This document shows positions 1 to 12,242 of a stretch of DNA of 64,000 bases, one piece after another. A program made the position numbers and the translations under genes. Under the pieces are notes generated by a model. It was not told the DNA's origin. It did not search any database and saw nothing but the letters and a program-made list of their open reading frames with translations. Location: assembly GCA_949317995.1 (NCBI GenBank), contig OX439039.1:17165282-17229281 (forward strand), read 5' to 3'. Within the stretch, counting starts at the first letter, position 1; every line of letters starts with the position of its first letter. The DNA is from Acholoe squamosa (taxonomy: Eukaryota > Annelida > Polychaeta > Phyllodocida > Polynoidae).

Positions 1-3000
1 CAAATCATTCCTCACAAATGTCAGTGTGTAAACATATCCTTGTGTTTACAGTTTATTCATTGCTTTGTGGTCTTAGGAGGCTCAGGTAGAGTGGTTAAGA
101 ATGTAGCAATCAATTCTTGAAGGATGTGCCTACAGCTGAGTGGGCCAAAGTGTGTAAAGAACAGGTCAGTACAGAGGGATATAATTGCCCTATGTAATGC
201 CCACTGCAACATTAAATAGGTATACATACCTTATTACTAATTGTGCAGGCCTATTATAGTATTCATGCAATCATTTCTTTTATATATATATATATATATA
301 TATCTATTCTCCCTACTCATTATGTGTAGAGTGGCCCCTAAATGTCCAAAATGTCAAGCCTACAAGTTGTATACTGCTAGATGGGAATACCCTCCCCCCA
401 CTTGGTGACCTATGATGTTACACGTTCCAGTTTCCTTACACATTCATGTTTCAACTCCCTAATGAGTGCCCATCTTGGCAAGTGGCAATCATCTTGACCT
501 ATCAAATGTCTCATGTTACATGAGGTAAAACTATCATATTTATTATAAAGCAGCAGAAAAGATGTGTATGTTCATTCAAGCGTAGACACTAACATTGGCC
601 TGGCAGCCGGTGACTGGTGATTTAGAACAGGACCCATGATTTTACTGAAAAGCTCATTAAAAGAGCCAGTTTGGCCCATACACTGCCTCACATCAACAGT
701 TCAAACAGGAGTGTGGCCCGAGCACAAAAGTCTTTGTGTCTGTCCTGCACATTGCAGGGTTATAACAAAGTCACAATTTCCAGGCCTACATAACCATTTG
801 CAGCAGTCTACTTTACCTTACATCTGCACATATCTGAGATTTTAAGTAGAAAATGGCAGCCATTTTGTTTTCGCAATTTCAGGGGTGAAAAGTGAAAATA
901 ATTATCAAATGGCATCTGATAAATCTGAATTCAGCACACCCAAATTGTATAGAATCAACCAGATGCCAAATTCTACTCAGAAATGCCTTACAAAGTTGGT
1001 ATTCCTGAAAACTGGCCCTGACTATAGGGCAAATGTGTATATCTGATCTGTATCAATTATTATCATATCATTTGAGTTAATATGAGTGCTAGAGTCGTCC
1101 CTCTTTTGCATGGTAGAATCGGAAAACTAAAGTAAACATTTCAGTTGGCCTCAATGATTGACCTTTGAATTCTGCAAAAAAAAATTAAGGAAAGGCTAGC
1201 TGTTGGAATTTGTCAGGTGCAAGAGAAATAGGAATATTTGGTGTTTTCTCACGTGATTGTCAAATTTGCCAAAGAAAACCTGATATCTCAAAAATTACAC
1301 ATTATAAGGGTTATAATTTCCTCATCCTAAAGGCAGTTCATGCCAATAGGATACCACATTTGATCTGTCTCTCTTTATCAACTGACTGAGAAGTGAGGCA
1401 TCAGAGACCTGAGCTTCTCTCCCCAAAGAATTATCTTGGCGATTTATTACGTTATCTCATGAAAAGGAAAATCAACCGCTTTGGATTAATTAAGCACAAG
1501 GTAAAATTTGTAGGGAAGCTAGATTCATGACTCATTGGTGATCTCATAATCGAATGGAACGTCCGTTTTCCCACTCCCAAAAGTCAAATTTTAACTTGGG
1601 GCAGAATGATATATCCTGAAGTAACTCAGGCTGGAACATGGCTGAGAAGTGCCGTGTTAGATATCACTTTTTGTTATTACCTATCTTGTTGTCTGAGATG
1701 GGGAGTTGGTATCAAAGGTACGATACACCGGGTGGTACCTGCCACCAGGACTAAACATGCAACCGGAAGTACACCTCAGGGGGCAATTCACTTCTACTTA
1801 TACCAGCAGTCAGGGGAGGGGAATGATGGATACTGTACATACATTTTACTCTTCTCATGATTGTCAGAGTTAAGGTTTCGTTAAAAAATTGAAACTATAA
1901 TCTTTGACTGTTATTAATCATGCAAGATGGATGCACTGGTGATTCGAACTTGATTAGTTGAGTATGCACAGAGAAGGGGAGAGGGGAGATTTATGGCAAA
2001 ACTTAATAAAAGATAAATTTTTTTTTCTACTTCTGGCCGCCCAGATTTTCTGTAGTACAAAAATGAAAAAGAAGTCCATGGTGATAGGCAGACACCTAAC
2101 AATTCTAAACCTTTCCTATATGAACTTCATTAATAAGTATATTTGATGGTCAAAATTTCCAAAAACTTCGATTTCGGGGTGTTCAAGGTGGTTATTTTTT
2201 GCCTCTGTCCGATGGGAAATTCTGGACCCAAAATCAAACTTTCTTTTTACCCCTGGCCGCCAAAAATGTCCAAAATCCCGTGACCTCCATAAAGCAATGC
2301 ATTGAAATATGTTGCTTCCAATGCTGAGGCAACTGGAGCAACGTGGCGCCTGAGAATGAAACACATTAGTATCACTGCTGTAAGCAACCATGGTTTTGCA
2401 TTTGTAACGTGCTGTAAGAGTGTTTTGAGATAAGCCTTAGGTTGTTCCTTTTAACCTTTTGATTGAATGATCTTTTATGTCTCATTTAACATTGGCTACC
2501 ATTGGAATTAATTTCAGTATTAGTAATTAATTGGCTGCTAAGATGCTCATATCAATCATAAAATCTTCACATTCCTTTTTACACCTCATCGTCTTTACAT
2601 CTTGTGTAAGTAATCATTCTTGTTGTTGGTTATGAACAGACAAAAAGAAAAGTTGCCTGAGAACTAATTACTGCCTTCCACCTGCAATCGACATAAATCA
2701 AAAAGTTATACCAGCCAATTAAATACCACCTTCCTGTCCTACCTTCAAGTCACATGACCTTGGATTGGCAGCCAATCAGCTCCTGCCTTTCAAGGGGCTG
2801 ACATTTCTCTTGCCAGCTGTGATAAGGCAAATGAACACTCGCAATTCTCCCAGAGAGAAGGTAGAGTGGGGTTCGTGAACTATTTGGACGGATCTAGGAG
2901 AAGTGGGGAGAATTTAGGAGAGTGGTGTGGCAGGGTTGTTAAATGGTCATAATCTCCTAATGCCCAGATACAGTCAGATCTGTCTTTGACGATCACAGAT

Positions 3001-3300
3001 GAAGGACATTTTCGGATAATGGTGGTTGTTATTAATAACTCCCATAAATGATTGGCCCCACTGAAAAGGGTATCTGTTTCATTCACAGTATCTATACATC
3101 TTTTACAATTATGATATGCCAATACACTTTAAAATAAATTAGGTCACTTATCTACCTAGTCCTATTTCTGAAGTTCATTCCTTTTAAACATTAGACTGTT
3201 TTATCTAAAGCTCGATGGCAGAATACTATCGTCCAAAATCATTGACAGCATGGCTATTTTTTTATTTTATGTGAATAACTTCTTCCCGTAGAGATAGCAT
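1..3300. other. Intergenic DNA without recognisable gene
   Basis: Only short open frames occur here (under 95 codons), with no domain, no splice-site series and no composition typical of coding sequence. It holds a short TA microsatellite at 280-303 and AT-rich unique DNA. I see no transposon ends. Confidence 0.6.
280..303. repeat. (TA)n microsatellite
   Basis: About twelve uninterrupted TA dinucleotides lie in AT-rich sequence. Confidence 0.9.
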
Positions 3301-3304
3301 TAGG

Positions 3305-3581
3305 GAGCCGATCCGCACACCCCCAGTGGCGTAACGTGTGCCGATCCACCACAGCGGCCGATCCACCACTGCAGCCTCGTTCTGGGTGCATGTAAACATT
3401 CAAAATGGCGGATCGGCGCTTTTACGGGGAACTACGGTACCGGATTTTGATAATTTTTCCTTATTTAAACCTCTAAAAACATAAAATAAATATAGAACTA
3501 AACTCCCCTGGTGTCCTCGGTGGCTGATCCACCCCTCGTGGTGGATCGGCCACCTCGTACACCACGGTCGTTTAGTTCTAT
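3305..3581. repeat. GATCCACC-motif cluster ending in a 90-nt hairpin
   Basis: The motif CCGATCC(A/G)C recurs at about 3307, 3334 and 3353. A near-palindrome follows at 3492-3581: two 42-nt arms, starting ATAGAACTAAAC on each strand and ending GATCCACC next to a 6-nt loop, with roughly eight mismatches. The sequence CAAAATGGCGG lies between at about 3401. This looks like the remains of a fold-back or MITE element. A small-RNA hairpin of this size is also possible, but nothing else supports it. Confidence 0.6.
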
Positions 3582-4344
3582 CTATATATCCGTTGAGACT
3601 ATCATCATCTCTCATGTGAACACCATGGCAACAGATTCCTTGCCAAGCGAAAAGCTTGTGTTCTCTATATATTGGTTACACTGTAGACACCAGTCAGGGA
3701 TTCTGGCATAAAAAGCCTGGGAATTACTGCCTGGTAGGATCCCATGCTGTCCAGATGAACCAACCTATTACAGAAAAGTAGGGAATGGGCTCTAAGGCGA
3801 GCATGGCTTCTTGGCAAATTAGGGAAAGTGCTTCTTAGGCTGTTATTATGGTATCAGGGTGGTGGCTTAAACCCATGGACGCCTGAATTCTGCTTGTATA
3901 AACTATGCCATTCTAATGTTATTAATAGAGCTCTGATGAGTAGTTGGCCAGGGTATTATTCATTCACCTTAATGGTTCTATTGGTTTGATGCACTGCTTG
4001 GCCCATAAGATGCACTAATGGAGTGCTGCTGACGGACAGAAAACCTGCCGCTGCCTAAAACTCATCAATACAGATGAGTTTATGGTGGTCAGCGCGCACT
4101 GACAACCTAAACTCGCCATATTGACAAGCAAAATTGTCATGCTGATAACATAAAGCTTTCATACTGACAACTTAGGTAGGCAGGAACACAATCTAAAGTC
4201 GTCATTTTGACCACCTAAAGCTGTAGATAAGGTCGTCCCCATGGACTATTTTCGGGTCTTCCTGGACCTAGGGCTGCACGAACCGGAGCTGCACGAACCG
4301 GGATGCACGACAGTACTCTGATGAGAAGCACAATCAGAACACAT

Positions 4345-4379
4345 GGGTGGGGTGGGGGAGGGGGGAGGGGGTAGGGGGG
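4345..4379 (+). repeat. G-rich tract with G-quadruplex potential
   Basis: Six runs of three to six G are separated by single T, A or TA spacers, which fits the standard four-run quadruplex pattern on the plus strand. Confidence 0.7.
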
Positions 4380-4911
4380 AGTCAACACAATGCACAATGC
4401 AGTAATGGCACACAGACTTGCCACTACTGCACAGGTGCATCATAGCAGCAACGGTGGTTGAAAAAGACATATACCCCCTTTGGCTTACACGCATTGGCAT
4501 TTGGAAATGTCATGGTAAGGCAGCATAAAATAAATAGACCAAAACTAATATTAAAAGATAAATCATTTTGAAAAAAAAAATCACAGAGCCCCCTAATTGT
4601 CTTTTTGATCAGGAGTTCTGATGATTTGCCTAAGTCTATTTACGCAAAGTGTCACCCATCATTACACATTCCGTTTTGGTAAAAAGGCAGTTGAAAAGCT
4701 TTTGCTTCTCATCAACATCGGTTACAGACATCATGTTTGAATTACTAATGATTGGACCAAGAAGGTTCACAATAGGAAGGAGAAAGGGAAGGGATGGGTT
4801 GCAAAGGGAATAGGAGCAGGAGAGAAGGGCAAAAGTAGGGAAAAAAGGTCAGGTTACAGTTAAGGCAATTTATGGCTAACAGAGCCAGTTAGCCTGAGCA
4901 AGGGAACTATA

Positions 4912-5200
4912 GGGCGAGAGAGAGATAGCAAGAGACAGAAAGACAGAGAGAGCGACAGACAGAGGCAGAGACAGACAGAGGCAGAGACAGACAGACACAC
5001 AGACAGAGACAGACAAATACAGACACACAGACAGAGACAGACATACAGACAGAGACAGACACGGAGACAGACATACAGAGACCAAATGACATGTGCCTGC
5101 AGAGACAGAGGGTCAGATAGAGATTCAGACAGAGAAAGACAGAGAGGCAGAGACACAGTGAGAGACAGACAGAGACAGGGAGACAGAGACAAAGACCGGG
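4912..5200. repeat. Purine-rich CAGAGA/CAGACA minisatellite
   Basis: About 290 bp of degenerate GAGACAGACAGA-type units. The plus strand is almost free of T. All minus-strand frames stay open through it and encode repetitive Ser/Leu/Cys/Val peptides. Confidence 0.85.
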
Positions 5201-6235
5201 AAGGGTAAGGTAAGGCATGGTAAATGCATGGTAATTATAGGATAGGACAAAGCATGGGAACCAGGCCAGGTAGGCACTGGTCGGGCGGGGCAATGCAGTG
5301 ATAATAAGCCAGGGAAGAGGCGATAACATGACCACGGGAAGCAGCAGGCCATATCAAATGTGGCAGAGACTGAACTGGAACAAGCTTGTGCCCAGCCATG
5401 TGGACTATCAACTACAAATTGATACAGGAATGCGTTTTCATGATTCATTTTGTAAACAGGAGTTACATTTTTTTCTTGCATGCAGTGACCCATAGACGGC
5501 TGTGCAACCATAACGGCCTGAAAACATGACTGACACCCGTCATCACGAAATGAAGCGGCGGGGGGGGGGTAGGAATAATAAAAAAAAAAAAAAAAAACCT
5601 CTACCACACTTCTACGCATAGTCATACCCCAGCAGGCAGTGTTTTCTCATTGCCCTTCTACAGCTAGATAGAGAAAGGTTCAAAGTATACCTGATCATTC
5701 GAAGACAGCTGCCAAAACTAGGCTGGTTCCTCAGGTTATACATATTGCTACTGCAACCCTTCATAAACCTTTACTGGTCCCCCTGGCAATAAACCATGCC
5801 ATCTCATGCAAGGCGGAGGATCCTGGAATGGCAAGGATATGTTTCCATCAATATGGATCAGTTTTTAAAAGTACGGGTCATACATCTTTCCTTGTCGTGT
5901 TTTATCAAAGCACACAAACTGTCACGAACAATCTTTTCGTTTTATATCTATTGGAGAGTGTTATGTGAAAACTGGGGAGGTCTCTACAGTCATGCATTCG
6001 GAAACGAGCATTTCAATCAGGGGTATATCTGTGACACGATCTGAGAAAATGGGGCTAAGTGCAAGGGGTTCTAAGACCCCTTCTCCCAGTACATTTATTC
6101 TATAAATTGAAACAGTATGTATTTCATATGTTGTATATGCACCATCTGCATTTGAAATAATGACAGCTATAAACTAACATCATTAAATTTTACTTTTGTT
6201 AATCATCCCTTTACGGGGCCCTTGATGGGGGGTCC

Positions 6236-6410
6236 CCATGTCCCATGTCGATTTTAAGAAATTGCCATGTCTCCATGTCGATTTTAAGAAAAGTCCATGT
6301 CCCTATGTCGATTTTAAGAAAAGTTCATGTCACCATGTCGATTTTAAAGAAAGGTTCATGTCCCATGTCACTAAGCCAATAAAAGCCCATGTTGCCATGT
6401 CGATTTTAGG
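6236..6410. repeat. 30-bp tandem repeat (about 5.8 copies)
   Basis: Units begin at 6236, 6265, 6295, 6325, 6356 and 6387. Each contains CCATGTC followed by ATGTCGATTTTAAG-like sequence. The fifth unit has diverged and the last is cut short. There are no unique spacers, so it is a minisatellite and not a CRISPR array. Confidence 0.85.
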
Positions 6411-6610
6411 GGTCTAGAGTCATCTTTACAGGATCGAAATACTAGAGAGCGTTGCACAACTATACTAGCAATGTCTTTTTCATCTCATTTTCCTCACAAT
6501 AGCGGTTCTGACTCCCCCTGCACCCCTCTTTAAATATCTGTCCCCGACTTTCCCTTGGCTATAAGGCCGCCAACAGGGGATACAGTGGCCATCCAAGAAA
6601 TAATCCCACT

Positions 6611-6780
6611 CTACATTGAGAAAATATTCTTACTCACATGAGTCTAGATCCAGACTCAGGCAATGTCGCCAAAATGAGTATTGTTTGAGACTCAGCCTGA
6701 TCCTTGGATGTTACTCAGGCAGATCCTGAGGCTGATTCTGGGAAAATACTCTGTGAGTAAGAATATTTTCTCAGTGTACA
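6611..6780. mobile_element. Fold-back (inverted-repeat) element, non-coding
   Basis: Two arms of about 32 bp, sharing the core GAGAAAATATTCTTACTCAC, lie inverted at 6611-6643 and 6748-6780. They flank about 105 bp of sequence with further internal symmetry. Related direct repeats (CTTGGCT...ACAGGGGATACAGT) lie outside at about 6556-6588 and 6802-6826. This is the structure of a MITE or fold-back element; the superfamily cannot be read. Confidence 0.6.
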
Positions 6781-8632
6781 TATCTGCCCGAGAAGTATCC
6801 TTGGCTTTAAACAGGGGATACAGTAACAAACATAAGAATTGGCTGCACTTCCAAAATAAACATCCCCAACTCTGACCCGGGCCTTTCACCACTAACCACA
6901 ACCCCTCATATTAGCTGGATTTCATCCAAGCACCCTCTTCGCCCCTCCAGCCTCCTGCCCATCCTGGCAGCATGCACTCGGACAATTACAATGGTGATTA
7001 GTGCTATCATGTATCTTATCTGGGCCTGACTCACCCCCCTCCCCATCTCCACATAGACACACACTTACTAGGCCAGCTTCATAAAGACTCGCACTCATCA
7101 CCTGACCCCTTTATCCAACCTCTCAGAATTTTAGAATAATCCAAAACAACTAAGTCTTATTCCCTCTTCAACAAGTCCATATTCATACTCCAACCTTCTG
7201 GCATCTCTTATACCCTCCACCATTTCTAATACCTGCATTTATCACGACCTCTATGTCCTTGTGTCTGTCCCCTCTGTCCCCAAACAGCATCCGAACATTG
7301 ACATCCACGTGCACTGAGGTTATGAATACTATCTTCTGGTTGATGGTTGGAAATGAAACAAAAAGGGGAACCATCAAAATGGGGCGTGTACTGTTCGCAG
7401 CGGGACTGCACATTTGATCAGTGGATAGGTAAGTATGATATCGACTCCTTAAGGGCCACATATTGGCCCTAAATCTGTGTTCCTCTGTTGTTATGATGCA
7501 AAGATACCGCGTATTTTCAGTACTTTTTAGTGGACTCTTTTCAAATTCTAAGGCTTGGTCCTGTTCCACTTACCTTTCGCCTACTTACATCTGAGTATTG
7601 TTCCCGATACCCACCCCCCTTTCCCATCCCCTGCCCCCCCCCCCGAGGTAAGCCAACACTAAGTACCCCCATGCCAACAGATCACCCAGTCACCAGCTAA
7701 CCTAGGTACATGGTCACTGAGGGGGGGGGGCAGGGGTGATATAGATATTGCATGTTTAGGTGACAGCCAACATGGTTTTTTTTATTTTTGTTTCTCTTTT
7801 TTCCACGTCATGTTTTCTTTGTTTTGTGTTATTATGTGTGATGACCTTTGATGACTCGAGGCCTGTGTGTTAGGGGGTGGTGGTGATGAAGGGAGGTGAC
7901 TGAGGCTAGGTTTGTTGATGTTATCTACCATTGTGTTTTTTGTCTGTTTTTTTTTTTGTGTGGAGTAATGCAACAATGTGATGTAACCCCCTCACGTTGT
8001 CCTAATGGGCATGTTGGGAGGATAAGGCCATTATTTTCCTCACCTTTATTCGGAAATACTGAGAGTATGTAGGCCAACACAGAAACAGTCGAATATCTCC
8101 ATTTTGACAATGTAATTGAAAATATCTTTTCTAGCTTTGGTCTTCCATAAGATATTTCGCAAACAACTGTGTATCCATGCATCTCAATTCAATTCATATG
8201 CTTAACTAAGAAGTGCTGAAGTATCGATTTCGAGTGAGAAAGATATATGGAAATTGTAGTATGTGATAGTATTTTTATCTATGCTATCAGGATATAGTTT
8301 ATACGTTTTTGCTATTTATCATATGAAGCACCCTCATCTCTCAGATATATGACCACAGGCTATGAAATGCCCGCAACTAAAAATCTCATCTTGAATAAAG
8401 TCTTCTCAAAGGAAATGTTTATAATGGACACTTTATTTAACTATAGTGGAATATTAGTGTTGCCAATTTGTAGCCTGTGCCTAACACGTGGTGTGAGAGG
8501 TGATGAGTTACTCAAACAAAGGGGGGGAGTCACTCTGCTGCTGCTGGTGGGGAGCAGCACACCTGGCAGTCTGTACACGAGTGGAGGAGTCGAGATGTTA
8601 GATATCTGATCGTTTAATGGCTGCACGATGCG

Positions 8633-8635
8633 TTA
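8633..8635 (+). other. Left target-site duplication (TTA)
   Basis: TTA directly precedes the left terminal inverted repeat and is repeated at 15677-15679. Three-base TWA duplications are the hallmark of PIF/Harbinger insertion. Confidence 0.92.
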
Positions 8636-8960
8636 AGTGCTGGTTCCACAGAGAAAAATCGGTCGTAACAGCTGTAATCCGACTCCTTTCCCATGAAACT
8701 AGACCGAGCGATTGAACCAAAAGTTGGCTCCACAGACCTTATTCCGACCGATTTGCACCCGACCGAATCGATCAAAAATAACTGAAGAGAGATTATACTA
8801 AATTTTATTTAGACCGATTAATGGCTGTGGAACCATTGATCAGAGTTCGATTTAGAGGAAGTACGACCGATTAAATGCCATTTACCCTTTATCCGACCAT
8901 TTATAAAAAATCATAAATTTTTGGTATATTCCGACCGACCGACATACCGCTACGCCATCT
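8636..8960. repeat. Left TIR and subterminal repeats of the Harbinger element
   Basis: After the 19-bp terminal repeat, the TIR core recurs as GTTGGCTCCACAGA at about 8724 and, inverted, as TGTGGAACCA at about 8824. GACCGA/TCGGTC hexamers occur many times between 8665 and 8940. The right end has the same two motif classes. Repeats like these at both ends are typical binding sites for transposase or for the Myb/MADF partner; that role is inferred. Confidence 0.8.
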
Positions 8961-9071
8961 ACCGTTTTAGTATGGAAACACCTGTTCTCCTCTCGTACGA
9001 CAGGTGGCGCATTGCTCGTTCGCATCACAATGCAGTCATGTGACCTTTGATTTGTCCGTACTACGATCAAA

Positions 9072-12000
9072 ATGGCGGGTCGCCAAAATCAAGCCGACAT
9101 GGGTAAGAAGGGAACAAGAAAGGCTCTGGGGACGATGACTAGAAGGAGGTGTCGAACGAAACCTACAGAACAAGAAGATCAGCTAACATCACGGGGGGTC
9201 GCAAACAGACACATCTGACGACTTACCACCCCCAACTGGACCGGTCAGACTCGGCAGGCGCGGTCGTCCAAGGAAAAAACAGGCATCTGAGGTAGGTTTT
9301 CGCTCGGTGTGATATGTCTATAATATTTTGAAGTCGTTTATTTGGCAAAAAAACAAGGTACATAATAGAATGTAAATTGTTTAACCTAGCCTATGCATTG
9401 TAGTGCTTACGCTAGGACCCACAATATATCATAGTTTGAAATCATAATACATATTTTATATAACAATAGTAGCAGTCACATAGCTTTGTTTGTTTGTTTG
9501 TTTGTTTTCTTTGTTTCTACCGCTACCCTATGTGAAGAAGGCAGATTTTCTCTCTGTAGGTGTACACAGTCCTAATTGTCAATGAGAACCGTATTTACAT
9601 ATTTATCTCGTGTCAGGGTGTGCCTATGTTGTAAAATCTAGGCGTTTTGATGAATCCTTTGACGTGCCGTCCCCCCCCCCCCTCATTGTACCTCCCCAGC
9701 CCATAAGATTTTAGAACCGACTTCCTAAGCCGATGGCACACACACATTTTCTCCTATTTATGACGGCCTGATTAATTCTACACGTTGCTGTATGACAACT
9801 TTTGTCAAATCCCTAAGTACTGTGCTTTGCATGTATATTTTGTATAATGAAAAAAAATTATGAATTCATTTCATTTTCATCTCCAGGGGTCCTCCAGCTC
9901 ATCGGCCAACATAATAGTCAAGGAAACTTCTTCATGTACAGAGCGCGGACCTTCTCCATTGAAGAAGTTAGAGGACCACTTCCATGAGGAAGAAGGTGAC
10001 TCACACAGTGATTACCAGAAAACACAGACACAGAACATTACCAAGAGAAAAAAATCAGTGACATTGGATGATTCTGCAAAGGACAAGTGTGATGATAATA
10101 TAGATGAAGAGGGTAATGATGTGACTCCTTCAAACAGAAAAACCCCTTACAATAGACCCGCCACCCCATACCTTTCTAACAAGAAATCGTGTGGAGAAGA
10201 TGAGTATGTCGGGAGAAAAGTTAGTTTTGAACTGACTACTAACCCTTATGGTCATTCCGACCCACTTACTTCCACCCCAAAGTCTGGAGGACGAGATGGT
10301 GATGATGATGACGACGATGAGGATGGAGATGATGAGGGGGAACATAGTTTAGAGGACGAGGCAGAGAAACAAGAGATGGCTGAAATGGCAAAAAAGTTGG
10401 CTGCTTATAACAAGAAAAAACTGAAAAAACAACTACAACGATCACTTACTAACAGCGAGATGAAAAACACACCCCTCAAGGTAGGAATCGGATCAGATTA
10501 TCTGGCTGATGATCCCGACGAAATTGACTATAACAAAGAAGAGAACTTAGTTCTAGATGACGAATTTGATGGCATGCCAGATACTCCGTCCAAAGATTTG
10601 TGGAAGGGTGGGAAAGAGGAGGAGTTGTGCCAATTGTGGGCAGAAGAAAGACATTTATATATCATGAGCCATAAGCTGCATAGAGATCCGAATCTGAGGG
10701 ATGACACCATACGCCGATTTGCAGCTATACTCAATGTGAAACTTGAGTAGCTTTCTGACTTTTGTAGAAAACTTTTTCATTTTTCTTCAGTTCCTGTACT
10801 TTTTATCTAAACAATTTAATTTGGTTTTAAATATATCAAAATGTAAGTTACAGTTTCAGTTAAGAATCGCTTCTGATTATAATAGGATCATAAATTCTTC
10901 TTTTTTGTCTTTTGCAAGCAAAAGATGTCAGGACGCGCATGAATACTTTGAGGACGCAGTACACTAAGCTGATCAAAGACCACCCTAGTGGATCTGGCAG
11001 AGGAGACACTACAGAGAGGCAGGAAGAGATTCTCAGGTTGTGTAGTTTCGTGAGGGGTAAACCAGCGTCGCGTAAAACTGTGTCAAATTACAAGAGGAAG
11101 TTGATCCATACCGATGACACTCCAGATCAGAGCCCAAAGAGGATAAGGGACTTGTCTAGCCCAAAGTCCAAAAAGCCACGTTTTATTTTGGTGAGTGTAC
11201 ATCATGAACTAGAAACATTCGAAATTTTCTGTTACGACCGACTGGTTATTGGGGTCACATTTTTTTCTGTATGTTGGGCCTCATTTTCTATATTGTATAG
11301 TACATGAATTAAGATTTATTTTGTTACGTTTCTTTGGCACATTACAGGTAACTAAATTATCATGTCATTGATATATTTCAGACTTCTGCTGCTGCCAAGA
11401 CGCTGGGTGTGAAATCCCAGGATTTGGTAGATGCTGTTGATCTGACACAGATGGACGAGGGCGATGAACTTCCTCCTATAGAGAGGAGTAAGCCTCCAGA
11501 GAGAAAGATCTTATCTAAGAAGGAAGCACTGTCTAGGAAAATTATTGATTTCACTGACAATGACAATGATGAGGACAATTTCGAACCAGTTCAGTCGCCC
11601 CATTGGTCGCCTAGGCAACAGAAACAGACCAAGGAGGTTGCCTCTTCGTCGGGGGTTAGGAAGGGTGGAGGTAAGGCACCTCTGAAAGGGCAAAGTAGTA
11701 AAAGCAAAGAGGATGTAGTGGCTGAGAAAGCTAAGAAACCGACCATCTCTTATCCTGTCTCTAATGCCAAATTAAAACTGATAGAGAGGCGGAGGCTAAG
11801 AAAAAAAAGGAGTTAGAAATAAAAAAGAAACAGGAAATGGAAGCCAGAAAGAAACAGCATTCAGAGACATGAGAAAGAAGGAACATCTTCAAAGGAATTA
11901 TTCATCGGATTACAGTGATATATACAATACAGAATGTTCATGCAGCAAAGTGCAAATTATCGGCGGGTCAATGAGCAAAAAAAATCGAATGAGAAGAAGG

Positions 12001-12242
12001 ATATTCAGAAGTGCTTAACGGAAAAAAATAACCAGCTAGCCCTAATGACTGAGGGTTTGGCAAATCTAGGAAAAGATATGTCACGTCACACTCCTGCAGA
12101 TGATGAATCCGACTGTGCAGACACAAAATGGGTGAAAACCCTTGTCCCTCACCTGCGTGAACTAACTCCCAAGAAAAAGAGGAAAGTGATGATGCATTTT
12201 ACACAATATTTATTTGAAGCCATTGAGGACAATGAAAATTAA
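9072..12242 (+). CDS. Harbinger accessory protein: AT-hook + MADF + BESS (frame disrupted)
   Basis: DNA-binding partner of the Harbinger transposase, probably nuclear. Exons read 9072-9291, 9887-10746, 10932-11190 and 11382 onward, with GT/AG junctions whose phases agree (0, 2, 0). Exon 1 ends with an AT-hook core (RRGRPRKK, 9259-9282). Exon 2 is Ser/Lys-rich, then strongly acidic (10297-10360). A MADF domain spans exons 2-3, from LWKGGKEEELCQLW at about 10600 to about 11045. A BESS-like helix lies near the C-terminus (WVKTLVPHLRELTPKKKRK, about 12130-12190). The start ATG lies in CAAAATGGCGG. Exon 1 is 220 nt, one base more than its reading frame allows; the extra base is probably in the six-G run at 9193-9198. 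Frame is lost again between about 11770 and 11815. The junction to the last 102-codon frame (11934-12242) is unresolved. These may be inactivating mutations or assembly errors in homopolymers. Confidence 0.85.

Larger units (their letters stand above)
3600..6230. other. Intergenic DNA with simple repeats
   Basis: No gene is recognisable. It holds the G-rich tract near 4.35 kb, the purine minisatellite near 5 kb, and adjacent poly-G and poly-A runs at about 5559-5598. The Ser/Leu/Cys-rich open frames on the minus strand at 4.9-5.6 kb are translations of the CAGAGA repeat, not genes. Confidence 0.6.

Noticed and set aside
4860..5625. Overlapping minus-strand frames of 69-166 codons rich in Ser, Leu, Cys and Val
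   Set aside because: They are translations of the CAGAGA/CAGACA minisatellite; several frames are open at once.
6236..6410. Regular 30-bp repeats considered as a CRISPR array
   Set aside because: Repeats are contiguous without spacers, the copies are degenerate, and the genome is eukaryotic.
7183..7569. 128-codon minus-strand frame in tandem copy 1
   Set aside because: In copy 2 the same region has an indel and the frame is broken into 96- and 65-codon pieces, so it is not under coding constraint.
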